Of a stretch of DNA of 64,000 nt, positions 20,633 through 32,483 are shown one piece after another; position 1 is the stretch's first letter; each line of letters opens with the position of its first letter. A model generated the notes under the pieces. The model worked only from the letters and a program-made list of their open reading frames with translations, did not search any database and had not been told where the DNA came from. The translations under genes and the position numbers were made by a program. The DNA comes from Chondrosia reniformis (Eukaryota; Porifera; Demospongiae; Chondrillida; Chondrillidae): assembly GCA_947172415.1 (NCBI GenBank), contig OX359192.1, forward strand, positions 8,776,901 to 8,840,900. Reading direction: 5' to 3'.

Positions 20633-23600
20633 ATGGCAACTGTTCCAAGGATATTGGATGGACAGTACACACAAACAATCTATGCTCACGTAAGAAATAC
20701 TTTTGGTAAATGTTGAATCTTACTTATGTAAGATTAATTTATAGATTAAAGATCAAAAATATACTGAAGTGACGCAAATATTGAATGTTGAACTACAAAA
20801 ACATCCGAAAGTAAGTTCAGCGTCGAGTCTGTTCCTATTTCCAAGAGTTTAAAGCTAATCGTGTTTATCTTGTAGTCGAGGGCTGCTCTGTCCTTGTTGG
20901 CTTATAGCTATTACCAACTGCAAGACTTTCAGTCTGCAGCCGACTGGTAAGTGCATTGCTTGACCATTGGACAAGCAGCTATCTGTTTTGAATTTTCTCA
21001 GCTACGAGCAACTTGTTCAAATATGTCCCGAAGTGGACGACTATAAGCTCTATCTTGCGCAGGTGAGAATGTACATCTTATACATACGTATGTGACTATC
21101 ACGTGATGACATCTCTACTATAGTCACTATATCACATGGGAACGTATAGTGATGCATGGAAAGCTTCAGTTCGCATTGAGAATCCCAGCTACAGTTCAAA
21201 GGTACTCTGAAGGCTAAGTTATACATACCTTATATTAAGCACATCTTCATATATACATACGTACGTATCTAATATAAACGAAGTTATTGTGTCATTTGAT
21301 GAGTTTATTGTTATTGTGTCTTTGTGTATGCGGTCTTGTTAGGTATTGAAGCTGCAAGCTGCCATCAAATATGCTGAAGAGGATCTGCCAACTGCCAAGG
21401 TACATATTGCAGGGCCTTTCTCTCCACTGAGTGTGTTTAGCCTCTGCTGCCTGCCTGCCTGCAGACACTTGTGGAACAGTGTTCAGCTGATGACCCAGAG
21501 ACAGATGTTAACATGGGCTGCGTCTTGTATAAGGTAATGTGAGTGTGCCTTCAGAGCTGTCAACTACAATTACATTGACACATGTACACAGGAAGGGCGC
21601 TATGAAGAAGCGTGTTCTAAATTCACTTCAGCTATGCAAGTTGCTGGATTTCAAGCACGTAAGATGTTAAGGCCATCAACATTGGCAGTGTAGACTGTCA
21701 TTGTCTGTCTGTAGACTTGGCATACAACATTGCATTGTGCCATTATAAAAGGATAAGATACGCAGCCACTCTCAAGCACATAGCCGACATTATTGAGAGA
21801 GGAATTAAGGACCATCCAGGTGGGAGCATGTATGATTTGATCACAAGTGGTAGCTGTTGACGTGTCTGTCCTGTTACAGAGCTGAGCGTTGGTATAGCCA
21901 CAGAAGGAGTGGACACTCACAGTGTGGGGAACACAAAGGTTAGGTGGATGTAGGCTGTGTGATCAACAGCTGTGAAGTGTAGAGCTGTCCCCACCTGTAG
22001 ATACTCCATGAAACAGCTCTTGTAGAGGCCTTTAATCTCAAAGCTGCCATCGAGTATCAGTTGAAAAACTGTGGGTCCTACTGTACTGAGTATTGCTCTC
22101 CTTGTTGATCCGCTGTTACTCTGCAGATGAGTCAGCTCAGGAGGCACTGACAGACCTTCCTCCACGTTCTGAATCAGAGTTGGATGTTGTCACACTGCAC
22201 AACCAAGCACTAATGTACATGGACGAGAGACCTACTGAAGGGTTTGAGAAACTGCAATATCTTCTACAGCAGAATCCTTTCCCACCAGAAACATTCGGTA
22301 ACCTTCTACTCCTTTATTGTAAACATGAGGTTAGTTTTACTTCCTCCACCTCCTCCATCCCCTCCATCCCCTCTACCTCCTCCATCCCCTCCATCCCCTC
22401 CATCCCCTCCACCTCCTCCACCTCCTCCATCCCCTCCATCCCCTCCACCTCCTCCACCTCCTCCATCCCCTCCATCCCCTCTACCTCCTCCATCCCCTCT
22501 ACCTCCTCCACCTCCTCCATCCCCTCCATCCCCTCTACCTCCTCCATCCCCTCCATCCCCTCCATCCCCTCCACCTCCTCCACCTCCTCCATCCCCTCCA
22601 CCTCCATCCCCTCCACCATTCTTTGATTAACAACATTGTCCCCCAGTACTATGACTTGGCTGCTGATGTGTTAGCTGAGAACTCTCAACTGACCTACAAG
22701 TACTTGGATGACTACATGTACAGCTTTCTGGATGCCAAGATCACACAACAGACATCACCTGAGGAGGTATAGTGAACAACAGTGTATGTGTGAGCATGTC
22801 ACTATGTGCTCCTGTGATCCAAAGGCGCACCACAAGTTGGATGAGATGTCAGGTAGGTTTGCTGACAAGTTGAGACGCTTGACTAAGCAGGTGCAGGAGG
22901 CCAAGCAGTCACACGATGATGAACTGGTCAAGAGGAGAGTGGATGAGTACGATGAGGCCCTGGAATGGTCAGCTGCTATGACTAGTCAAATGCAAGTGCA
23001 GCCTTTATCAATTGATACTTCCAACTACGTACATATAGCTATATTCCAGTGCTGATGGCACAAGCCAAAATATACTGGGACATGGAGAATTATGGCTCTG
23101 TTGAGAAGGTACTGGACCGGACAGTTAATATATTTTGGTCACTATCTACACACAGTATACGTACCTACACTTGTGTAGATTTTCCGTAAGAGTGTGGAGT
23201 TCTGTAATGAAAATGACATTTGGAAACTAAATGTCGCTCATGTTCTGTTTATGCAAGTAAGTATCCTTTGTAGTGAGCATGTGACTGTCATGTGACTGTC
23301 ATGTGACAATCATATCTCTGTTAACATGGTAGGAATCTAAATACAAAGAGGCAGCTGGATTCTATGAACCAATTGTTAAAAAGCACTATAAAAACGTAAG
23401 CTTGTAGCGATGTATAAGAAAGAGATTCATTTTCTGATGTGTTCCATTTGTAGATCTTAGGAATTGGAGCAGTAATATTAGCCAACTTGTGCGTCGCTTA
23501 CATCATGTCGGGTCAAACAGAGCATGCTGAAGAACTGATGAGGAAAATTGAAAAAGAAGAGGTAATTAAAGGAGGTAGTGTGGAGAGGTAGTGTGGAGAG

Positions 23601-24453
23601 ATGGGGTGAGAGGTGGGGTGAGAGGTGGGGTGAGAGGTGGTGTGGAGAGGTAGTGTGGAGAGATGGGGTGAGAGATGGGGTGAGAGGTGGGGTGAGAGGT
23701 AGTGTGGAGAGATGGGGTGAGAGATGGGGTGAGAGGTGGGGTGAGAGGTAGTGTGGAGAGATGGGGTGAGAGGTGGGGTGAGAGGTGGTGTGGAGAGGTA
23801 GTGTGGAGAGATGGGGTGAGAGGTTATGTGTAAGTATGTATGTGATGATAATTTCCACAGGAGAAGCTGTCTTATGATGATCCTGATCGGAAGCTGTTTC
23901 ATTTGTGCATTGTGAATCTGATTATTGGCACTCTGTACTGTGCAAAGGGTAACTATGAGTTTGGTGTCAGTCGCATAATGAAGAGCATGGAGCCATATCA
24001 GAGAAAGGTTGGATGTTGTACCCTGACAGGTGCTGCATGACACACCTTCTGAACCTTCTTTTAGCTTGGGACGGACACTTGGTACTACACAAAGAGGTGC
24101 ATCTTATCGCTGCTAGAGTTCATGGTACGTAAGTCCCATTGTCACTTGTAAACATACATAGGTACATAGCTTGTGCTTTGTGTATGCAGGCAAAACGCAT
24201 GTTGATGCTGAAAGATGCAACTCAAAACGAAATTATCCTATTCTTGGAGACCTGTGAATGTACGTATGTACATATGTATGTACGTATGTGTGATGAAGAT
24301 GAGTTCTGTCTCTGATATATAGTGTATGGGCGGAGCATCCCCACTGTGATTAACGATGGTCCCCTGTCCCAACAGCCCTCTGAAGCAGCTGGAAGGAACA
24401 CTGTAGCATTTGAGGCCAGATGCCTTAAAGCTCTGTTTATCAAAGTCACGTGA
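20633..24453 (+). CDS. TTC30: Intraflagellar transport protein TTC30/IFT70
   Basis: TTC30 (IFT70, DYF-1) is a tetratricopeptide-repeat subunit of IFT-B that wraps IFT52/IFT88 and is needed for axonemal tubulin modification. From ATG 20633 (MATVPRILDGQYTQTIY) the exons follow vertebrate TTC30 along its length: SLLAYSYYQLQDFQSAADCYEQL, LKLQAAIKYAEEDLP (21340s), NMGCVLYKEGRYEEAC, LAYNIALCHYK, HIADIIERGI, VTLHNQALMYMDERPTEGFE (22190s), LQQNPFPPETFGNLLLLYC, LTKQVQEAKQ, LMAQAKIYWDMENYG, KSVEFCNENDIWKLNVAHVLFMQ, ANLCVAYIMSGQTEHAEELMRKIE, KGNYEFGVSRIMKSMEPY and KLGTDTWYYTKRCILSLLEFM. The stop is TGA at 24451-24453. Near-complete colinearity makes the call certain. The SNX14 start follows after 36 bases on the same strand. 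Confidence 0.97.
22336..22620. repeat. Pyrimidine-rich cct/cat array in TTC30 intron
   Basis: Blocks of cctccacctcctccatcccc in 6-base steps, beginning about 10 nucleotides after the donor GAG|GTTAGT. Almost no purines other than the A of ccacc and ccatc on the sense strand. Confidence 0.95.
23573..23822. repeat. Purine-rich minisatellite in TTC30 intron
   Basis: Mixed units of agatggggtgag, aggtggggtgag and aggtagtgtggag, beginning about 10 nucleotides after the donor GAAGAG|GTAATT. This is the only clearly purine-rich sense-strand array among the intronic arrays here. Confidence 0.94.
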
Positions 24454-24489
24454 AAAATTATTAGATTTTTGTGTTTGTTTAATTTGTTT

Positions 24490-27400
24490 ATGAATTTAAA
24501 AGATGGCGGAACAGTCGCAGCCCTAGACAATACGATGGAAAATCGCAGGGCGCTAAAGCAAGCCCTAATTCGCCTCTGGTTTGGGGCGTTTCTTCTTGTA
24601 TTCATCTCTTCCATATTTATCAAGTAAGCGATTCGCCGCATCAATACATGGTATACCTTGCCTTCCTGGTAAGGTTTGGTTCCAGGAGACGTATAATCAG
24701 TTTATGAGCTTGAAAGTACTCGTTTTTTATTCCTCATTTAGGTTTACGTTTTCGATAGTGTGTTTGTGCTTATTCTTCGGAGGTGTCTTTGGCGCGTTTG
24801 GCTACTTTTGGTAAGTTATATTTAGCCTCGCTCCGGTTGTCTGCTTGCGTTACTTGTGTGCTCTGTTCCCAGGCACTTTGAGAGGGCGCCCAACGTGCTC
24901 GTCCACTTGAATAGGACACTCAAGCGTCCGGATACTCGTTCCGCCGACGAAGGATTCTGCAAGCTTTGCAAAGACACAAGAGAAAAGTGAGATTTCTCAA
25001 CTGATCGCGTGTTAGCGAGAGTTGCTTTGTTTTATGTGAGCTAAGGAGAATTGGGTGCGTCCTGTATGTCTGAGATCTATGCGAGCCCGTGGAATCCCTT
25101 TGAGTGACCCATCTCTTTATGACTGTATCTTCGAGTGGCTTCTAATGTGTAAAGTAGTCTCACCACTTCCTTTAGTTTAGAGAGAAATGCTTCTCCATCC
25201 AGCTCATCTGTCACTTTGCCAGAAAATGTTAATGCAGCTATTGAAGAGGTACCTCCAACTACTCAACTGAATACAGTATATGTCATACAATACACAATGC
25301 AATCCACATACTACAGACCGTGTATTATGTTAATTTAGTATTCTGTACTTTGTATCTTATTTCATGTAGTTTCTGGAAATAGCTTTGGAAAAGTTTGTTT
25401 ATACGTGGTCAAAGTACGTTTTCTTTTCACTGCGGAGTGCATTGAGTATATACACATCCTCATGCTTGTTTAGGAAAGTGTCACATTCAGAATCTGTTGT
25501 AGATGAATTGAGAATTGGTCTGCAACACATAGCAGTTAACTTGACAGAGAGGACATACAAGGTACTAAAAGTTTACCGTCTCTCCCCCTCCCTCTCCACT
25601 CTCTCCCTCTCCCTCTCCACTCTCTCCCTCTCCCTCTCCACTCTCTCCCTCTCCCTCTCCCCCTCTCCCTCTCCATCTCTCCCTCTCCCTCTCCCCCTCT
25701 CCCTCTCCCTCTCCCTCTCCCTCTCACCTCATCCTCACCTTTCATGTGGTTTGACTCAACCTCCAGCTGGATATCCCGGCACTGGTCTTGAATAAGATGG
25801 TAGCAGTGTGCGGGGCCCACCTCCACTATTACATGTTGGCCAGGATGAAGAACAGAAGGGCCTCCTTTGAGCCAATGGACCGCACTCTCTCCAAGCTCAC
25901 ACTCGCAGAATACGGTTGCTCCGCTCACTGGGCTGTTAGGGCCCCGTTGACTGATCTTCAGTACTGTCAGAAGCTGCTGAACAAGATAATGCCCTTTGTA
26001 CTGCCCGCCCATTTACTGGAGTCAGAGTGAGGCCGACTGTCCTAATGTGGTTTCTTGTGGTACGTACTCTATTGTGTTCTCAGCACCATTCGACTGTTTT
26101 TGGGAAATGTTTTAGCAAATAAAATTATGGCCCCAGCCGTAGACTTTGCAGCAAAGATGGTATGTATGTAGATTTAACTGTGTTTTGGAATTAAGCAATT
26201 TTATTAATTTCATTAGGATAATATCAATAAGTTATTACTATTGATTGCAGACAGAAATTCAGTAAGTCTCATCTCTCTCCCTCTCTTCCTTCCTCCCTAC
26301 CTCCCTTCCTCTCTCCCTCCCTCCCTCTCTCTCTTCCTCCCTCCCACTCTCCGTCATCTCTTTCTATCCACCCCTATTCATCCCTCTCGGTCTTCTTCAG
26401 TTCTCTCTCTCCCTCTGTGTAGCAAACTGTGCAAGGCTATGGCCCACACTGCAGACCAGTGATTCCTCTTTGTAACTTTGCCAAGCGAAGGCAACCTTTG
26501 TCTAGTGTAAGTATATAGAAACATAACAAGTGAAACATGTTCATTTAGAAGAGCTTGTTTTTACAGCCTATATTTAAGGATTTACATGGGACTTTAAATA
26601 ATCAGAAGCACCTGTACAGTTTTATGTCCTTTTTAAAGTCCTCGAGCGAGCTACCTCTTATCCAGTGCTACATGGAACTACGTGAGTGCCAGCTCTCATA
26701 CACACGGCATTTACATGTTCTTCACTTATTTACTTGTGTTTGTAGGTGCATGTATTCATAATCAAACCACATCTAATAGTAATGTAAAGAAAATGGTGAG
26801 AATGACACATTTAAGAAATATATGACTAAATTAGTTAGAAATCATAGTACTTGTAATTTCTACATGTGTAAAGTTGTTAGAATGGAGGGAGAGATATATA
26901 CTGCAGAGGCAATCCTTCTTCCTGGAATATGAGCAGTCGATGTTAGATGACCATCTAACAGAAAGTAAGTTTTCTGTGATTCACTTTGTGTGTCGAGTAA
27001 TAGCTTGGTTGTGACTGCAGTTATGGAATTGGAAGATCTACAGTATTTGATGAAAAGTGACGAAATATTACAAAAGTTAGTCATTATTTTGGCTAGGTAA
27101 CTATTCGATATATGTTTTGTCGCTTTTAGAACTCTTGAAACTCTCTATGTCGCTTTGAAGGAAAAGTGTTTACCTGTCTTCCACAAGACAGATGAAGTTA
27201 GTTCAAATACCCAAGATTTATCCTGGCCTCGTGGTGGCGCCGTGGCTTAGTTGGTTAAAGCGCCTGTCTAGTAAACAGGAGATCATGGGTTCGAATCCCA
27301 TCGGTGCCTTTTTTCTTTTTTTTCTTGTCGCAACTTAAAATGTTCACTAAATTTTTATTGCAGTATTTCTCTGAGAATTTTGGGTCCAGACTGGAAATAT

Positions 27401-29862
27401 TGAGAAAGTAAGAACACACTTGAAATAAAGTTTAAAATTGTAAATGTTCCTAATGGAATAATGTGTTAAATAGTGATGTTGAACATATACAGAACATTAC
27501 GTGTAATTGTTTTTGTAGCAAAGAGGCAAACGAAAGATTAGAAAAATCAATCCACAGACTTGTAGACAAAGCCAGAACTAGCTCTCCAATGTTAACCACC
27601 AGAAAATGTTAGTTGAAACACTTAGAATATGTTTAAGGTTTGACATCAAATTTTACATTTTAGTTTCACATTCAAATTCAGACAAAAGCGAAGATGGCTC
27701 ATTTGAAGAGAGTGAGGTACAGGAAACTCTACTCCCATACTCCAGCCCCTCCCTCCAGCCCCTCCCTCCAGCTCCTCCCTCCATCTCCTCCCTCCAGCTC
27801 CTCCCTCCAGCTCCTCCCTCCAGTTCCTACCTCCAGCTCCTCCCCCAGTCCCTCCCCAGCCCCTCCCTCTAGCCTCACCCTCCAACCCTCCAAAGCAGCT
27901 CTATCTCACTTGCTGTATGTCTTTATGTAGGTTAATGAAGGTGCTGACCCTTTGATTGCTCAACAGGCAACTCGTGTACAGATAGTACATTATGAGCGTC
28001 ACACTGAAGGAGTCATTGTACCATATATAGCATATGTCATAGTCTCCTGGCAGCATTCAGAGAGTGGCAAAGACTGTAAGTTGTACCTGTCTTCTCTGTA
28101 CATTTTAGCAAAGTCTTTATTCTCTCTCACCAGGTGTAAGACAAGTTACAAGGTATGTTGAATGCTGTTGTGCGTCGTATGTTATATTCTTGCATATACT
28201 TTTCTTCTCTTATATACACTACTCCTATATTGGTACATGTTAGACGTTATAGGGAGTTTGTGGGACTGGATGAGAAGTTGCAACATTTCTATGGTAATCT
28301 GGGCATTTCCCTGCCTCCAAAGCGTACTATGGGCAATATGGACAAGGAGTTTCTGGAAAAGAGAAAAGATCACTTAGAACTTTATCTCAATGTAAGAGTT
28401 CTGATTGGAAGTTGTTGCTATGGTTACCTGTTGCTGTTCATTAGGAGTTGATTAAGAGGCCCAACATTAGAGACAGTCATATCTTGCAAAACTTTCTCCT
28501 GAAATCTTCACAGACTGTTCAGTTCACTCCTCATAGTAGAGCTGGTATGCCTAACTAGAAGCATCCAGTATAGCACTAACTCAGTTGCAGCAAAGGGCAC
28601 CCACGTAGTATTATTGTTTGTGTTTGTGTATGTAGGTAAGGTTTTGAAGCATGTTCCAAATATGCTTAAAAAAGAAGTGAGAGCTTTGTATCTTTGTTAA
28701 TTTACCAATAAATAATGACATTGTTGCTGTTTTTAGAAAGGGAAGAATCTGGACGTGTATCTGAAAGATATGATAAAATCTCTAGAAGTGTCTTCTAGTC
28801 CTTTGATGTAAGCCAGCTGCCATTTTGGAATAGCTAAATTTGACATGTTGTTGGCCGCTTCAGATCCAAACCTGCTACTGGGGAGAATCGCCATGATAAA
28901 GCTATTGAGAAGCACCAAAAAGCTCTCGAAGACTCGAGAGCAAGGCTGGAAAGGTGTAGTAGTGTGCACCCTGACCTTTGGACTTTGACCTTTTCTTTTT
29001 CTGTTTAGTTCCATGTTCATGGCAAACACTGGAGGAGATGTTCCACATTTGACTGGTTTCTATGAGCTGTTACTATTTTTAGGTACGCACACACCATACA
29101 TACATATACTGTTACTGCCATAGTGATAGTATACGATCATCAGGTGGGAGGTTCTTAGCTGCCCCAAAGTGGATGATGTCCATCTTCAGCACTTGCAAGT
29201 TCCTTTGTCAGAATACTGTAGAGACGCTGGCTATGAGGTGTGGTAAGCCTGTTAGTTGGGAACTGTATGCAAGTCGCTGTCTCTCTGTAGGTTTCTACAA
29301 AAGAAAGTAGCAGCTATCACTTACGACAAAAACTTGATTCATATTATCCACTTATTGAGAGGTACTTAGATTAAACATCACATGACAGTCATATGATTAT
29401 GCTTGCTCTTCTCTCTGCTTCAGATAACATCTTTAATCGTGACTCAGTCCCTAGGTAATTGTATGCGTCAGCCTCTTTTTCATGTTTGCTATAATTGACT
29501 GTTTGTTGGTTTTACAGGTCAGTTCAGCAGATAAGTGAGCGTCAAGCAGAGACTATAAGTGCTCTCACAGACCGCACCTCAGGTATGCCTCAGACTGCTG
29601 TACTATGCACATGTACCTCTATAGTAATACTGGTGCCTGTGTGTAGGGGGGTTAGTGCATCTGTTTGGTAAAGAAAATGTGGAACTAGGAGTATGGATGT
29701 TGTTCATGTCTCTCCAGTCACAACAACTGAACAAGCAGGTACTCCCTTTACTGACAGTGCTCTTGTCTGCCATTCTGTGCCTTATGTATGTGTGTGCAGC
29801 TAATCTACTGCCTGTTGGATGAAATAGTGGAAGATTTGTTTCCAGAAATTATTCAGAGATAA
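24490..29862 (+). CDS. SNX14: Sorting nexin 14 homolog (membrane anchor, PXA, RGS, PX, nexin-C)
   Basis: SNX14 is an ER-anchored sorting nexin acting at ER-lipid droplet and late endosome contacts. Two in-frame starts are possible: ATG 24490, used here, and 24535 (MENRRALKQALIRLWFG), which has the better context; an out-of-frame seven-codon reading frame from 24503 lies between them. Hydrophobic segments (FGAFLLVFISSIFI; IVCLCLFFGGVFGAFGYFW) form the N-terminal anchor. PXA: VVDELRIGLQHIAVNLTER, then EYGCSAHWAV and YCQKLLNKIMPFVLP. RGS: about 26570-27120. PX: RRYREFVGLDEKL and LPPKRTMGNMDKEFLEKRK near 28240-28370. The nexin-C end LNKQLIYCLLDEIVEDLFPE matches vertebrate SNX14 rather than SNX13 or SNX25. 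Stop TAA is at 29860-29862. Three introns carry pyrimidine arrays and one holds a tRNA gene. Confidence 0.92.
25578..25733. repeat. CT-rich array in SNX14 intron
   Basis: Nearly pure pyrimidine, ctctccctctccctctccac steps, starting about 18 nucleotides after the donor ACAAG|GTACTA. Confidence 0.94.
26267..26415. repeat. CT-rich low-complexity tract in SNX14 intron
   Basis: Degenerate ctctccctctcttcctccct sequence beginning about 10 nucleotides after the donor TTCA|GTAAGTCTC. Confidence 0.85.
27236..27308 (+). tRNA. tRNA-Thr (anticodon AGT), inside an SNX14 intron
   Basis: The 73-base sequence folds as a standard tRNA. The acceptor stem GGCGCCG (27236-27242) pairs with CGGTGCC (27302-27308). 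A box GTGGCTTAGTTGG and B box GGTTCGAATCCC (27288-27299) are intact. The anticodon stem CCTGT/ACAGG encloses CTAGTAA, anticodon AGT (read as IGU). The body is very close to vertebrate tRNA-Thr-AGT. T runs after 27308 provide a Pol III terminator. It has no intron. It lies in sense orientation in the SNX14 intron between GATGAA|GTTAGT and TGCAG|TATTTC. Confidence 0.96.
27740..27895. repeat. Pyrimidine-rich minisatellite in SNX14 intron
   Basis: Steps of ctccctccagctcctc and cctccagcccctc, about 30 nucleotides after the donor GTGAG|GTACAG. Each unit contains a CCTCCAG that mimics a 3' splice site. Confidence 0.92.
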
Positions 29863-29951
29863 CTTTTTATAAATACACAGATTGTAAATTTATTATAAGA
29901 GACAGTATATATATAATGAGATTTTTTTGTAATATTTCAACCACTTGTATA

Positions 29952-29957
29952 AATAAA
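29952..29957 (+). terminator. Polyadenylation signal AATAAA for SNX14
   Basis: A canonical hexamer 90 bases after the SNX14 stop codon, followed by an A run. Confidence 0.7.
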
Positions 29958-32299
29958 AAAAACATTTAAAATGGAGCTAGAAGTAGTTAGTATATCGATT
30001 GTAATTCTGCAACATGTGGCAGGGCTGTAGCAATGTGGATTTGAAGTGGAACACTGAAATTTGAGCGCATCGCTTCTGTTAAGGTGCACCATAAAATATA
30101 ACTAAGATACAGGAATGGTAATTAATGACAATAATAATAAATTGCTTCTGCACAGACCAGTCTCTTTATCCTCAAATCTACTGATTCGGAAGAAGACATA
30201 TTCTCGTGAGACTGTATGATATAGTAGCACAAGCATGCGTCTTCTTCAAGCTCAGCGGCCAAACATCCCTCGAAGAGATCTTACGAAGGTAACGTGAGGG
30301 ACTTCCCCTTGAGCTACCGAGCACATTATTATCAGTGATCAGTCAATCATTACTTAAAATCCATTAATTATATATACTCTTTATGTACAAGCATTTCAAG
30401 TCAATGTAAAGTATTATCATATAATAATAATAATAAACAAAATATTCAAGAGTTTACGAGTCCGTTTCACAGCAAAGTGCTTTTTCTTACGATTCGTCTA
30501 AAATCATAATTAATACAATTGAAAACCATCAAATATATTTTCATGTACAAACATTTAAAGTAAAATGTACAAGTTCTATGGTAAATATCCAGGAGTTTAC
30601 GAGTCCAGCTTTTCTTTCTTTTGAATTGATCCGGATTCCTGCTTTCTTGTACTTCTTTTCGCATCATCCGAATGATGATCCCAGGGCACACCACGTGGAG
30701 GTAGAAGTACTTCGTGCCCCAAAAGGCCTCCGGTTTCTCAACTCTGTTTGACACTTCCACTACTTGCGTCGTAAGAGAAGCTGCTCGGGAACGGTCCGGC
30801 GTACCTGACCGACCTGTGACCAGTTACTAGCCCTGCACTGCCTCACGCTACGGACAGAACAAGCCCGACCCTGGCGGACCACAAACTCCCACCAATGAGA
30901 ATCATCATGTGCACACAACGCAGCTTGGGAACACTGTACACAGACTTTAGCTCATTGGGATCGGCCAGGTTGCTTTAGAGTAGGGACCCATCGATGAACT
31001 ATAAGAAAAGAATTAGAGAATACATAATTAACAGCATAACATTGAGCAAATGCATGAACATGCACATGCATGTAAAATTCCAATTGCAATGCAAATGTCT
31101 TCCAAACCAACCTGATGTGGCAGCCTACAATAGCTTCCTGACCGACTACGTAGTGGCACTGGACCCACGCTCCTCCAGGTACGGGTCGTATAGCAAGAAT
31201 CCGCAAGTGCCAATTTAACACACAAGCAGGATTAATAGTGAGATACATCTCCAGGCACTAACCCATGATGGAGAGACCACCCCACTATACGAACACCGAT
31301 GACCCTTTGTCGCATGGTACCATGGTCGTGCTCCTACCACGGTTTTCGCATCGATCCACACCAAAGTAGACCTCCAGAGTTGATAGCCCGGAGGCCAAAG
31401 ACTGGAAATTTTCTCGACTATTTATTAAAAATTGTCGGCGGGAAACATGGTGAACTTGGCGGAAAATCGTGGAAGCTAAATTATGTTTTCTTCTTTTCGA
31501 TGTCATGTTCGGGAACAATAGACAACATGTACTACATGACCCAGCCTATTCAACAAGTTGTTATTGTTATTGAGTTCAAACATGAAACATGCATGGCTAT
31601 TCAGCGAAGCAAATCAATTATTGTCGAGTGATCTCCATGCACGAATAGAAGTGCTTAATCAACATGCAAATTATTTTCTTAATGAACCTCTAATTGTTTC
31701 AGCAGTAATTTTCTATTTTAAACATATGCACAAGCTCTTGCAAGCGCATGATTAGATTGTAATATTCATTCAATGGGACTACCATATTTTTATCCGAGAG
31801 CCCCTAGTTATACTCAGTTAGGGAGATATATAGTGTAGGCTCATCAGTTTCTCTACATCTTGCAGATTATTTGCCTCACTTATTGGTTATACACATCTAT
31901 GTGAAATATACTTTTTAAAGCAACAACACTATTTTGCTGTTAAGCTGCATTGATAATTAACTTGTCATGCAAAAAGAGTGAACCAATTATTAATTATATG
32001 CATCTTATTTCTGCTTTCCCCATTTATGTATAGAAATGTTTCCATGGCAACGGTTGTCTTTTAACATTATATGCAAAAACTATGTTGACAGGCCAAAGTA
32101 ATTAGGTTTTAGGAGCAAATTGGTAGTTAAGTAGAACTGTTAATTCAAAATTTACACATAAGTACATCTGTAGCCTGCTTTTATAATTTCTTGGAGAAAG
32201 GTTTCCATGGCAACCAAATTGATAAGTTAAGACTACAAAATGAATGCTATAAAAGTTCCTTTTCTGATTAAACACTCTTTTGCATGTCTTGTTTGTCAA
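29958..32299. other. Intergenic region between convergent SNX14 and WIPI2, no gene recognised
   Basis: About 2.3 kb, mostly AT-rich, with a GC-richer segment near 30770-30900. A degenerate direct duplication is visible: 30360-30464 and 30526-30606 share tatgtacaagcattt-like, gtaaagt and gtttacgagtcc blocks in the same order. Two copies of GTTTCCATGGCAAC stand at 32038-32051 and 32211-32224. Several 60-110 codon open frames occur on both strands but none resembles a known family or shows splice context. Confidence 0.6.
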
Positions 32300-32420
32300 A
32301 CAGAAATTATTTTGGGGATAATTTTCTTCCCATTTTTATAAATACACAGATTTAACAATAAGCAATAGACATTATATTATAAGAATTTGCTGTAATATTT
32401 TAAACCACTTATATAAATGA
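32300..32420 (+). pseudogene. Diverged duplicate of the SNX14 3' end
   Basis: This segment repeats, in order, blocks found at the SNX14 last exon and 3' UTR: cagaaattatt (29844 and 32310), a ggataa/agataac step, ttttataaatacacagatt (29866 and 32334, 19 identical bases), and tgtaatattt then ccactt.tataaat (about 29930 and 32391). It has the same orientation as SNX14. It is a relic fragment with no coding capacity. Confidence 0.6.
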
Positions 32421-32483
32421 AATGCAATGCAATGTGTTCTGATAAAAACGCAAGTGTAGAAAAGAATGGCTTGTTTCAACTCG

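Noticed and set aside
30467-31248. Two open frames of about 97 codons in the SNX14-WIPI2 spacer
   Set aside because: No family match, no codon or splice evidence; AT-rich spacer.
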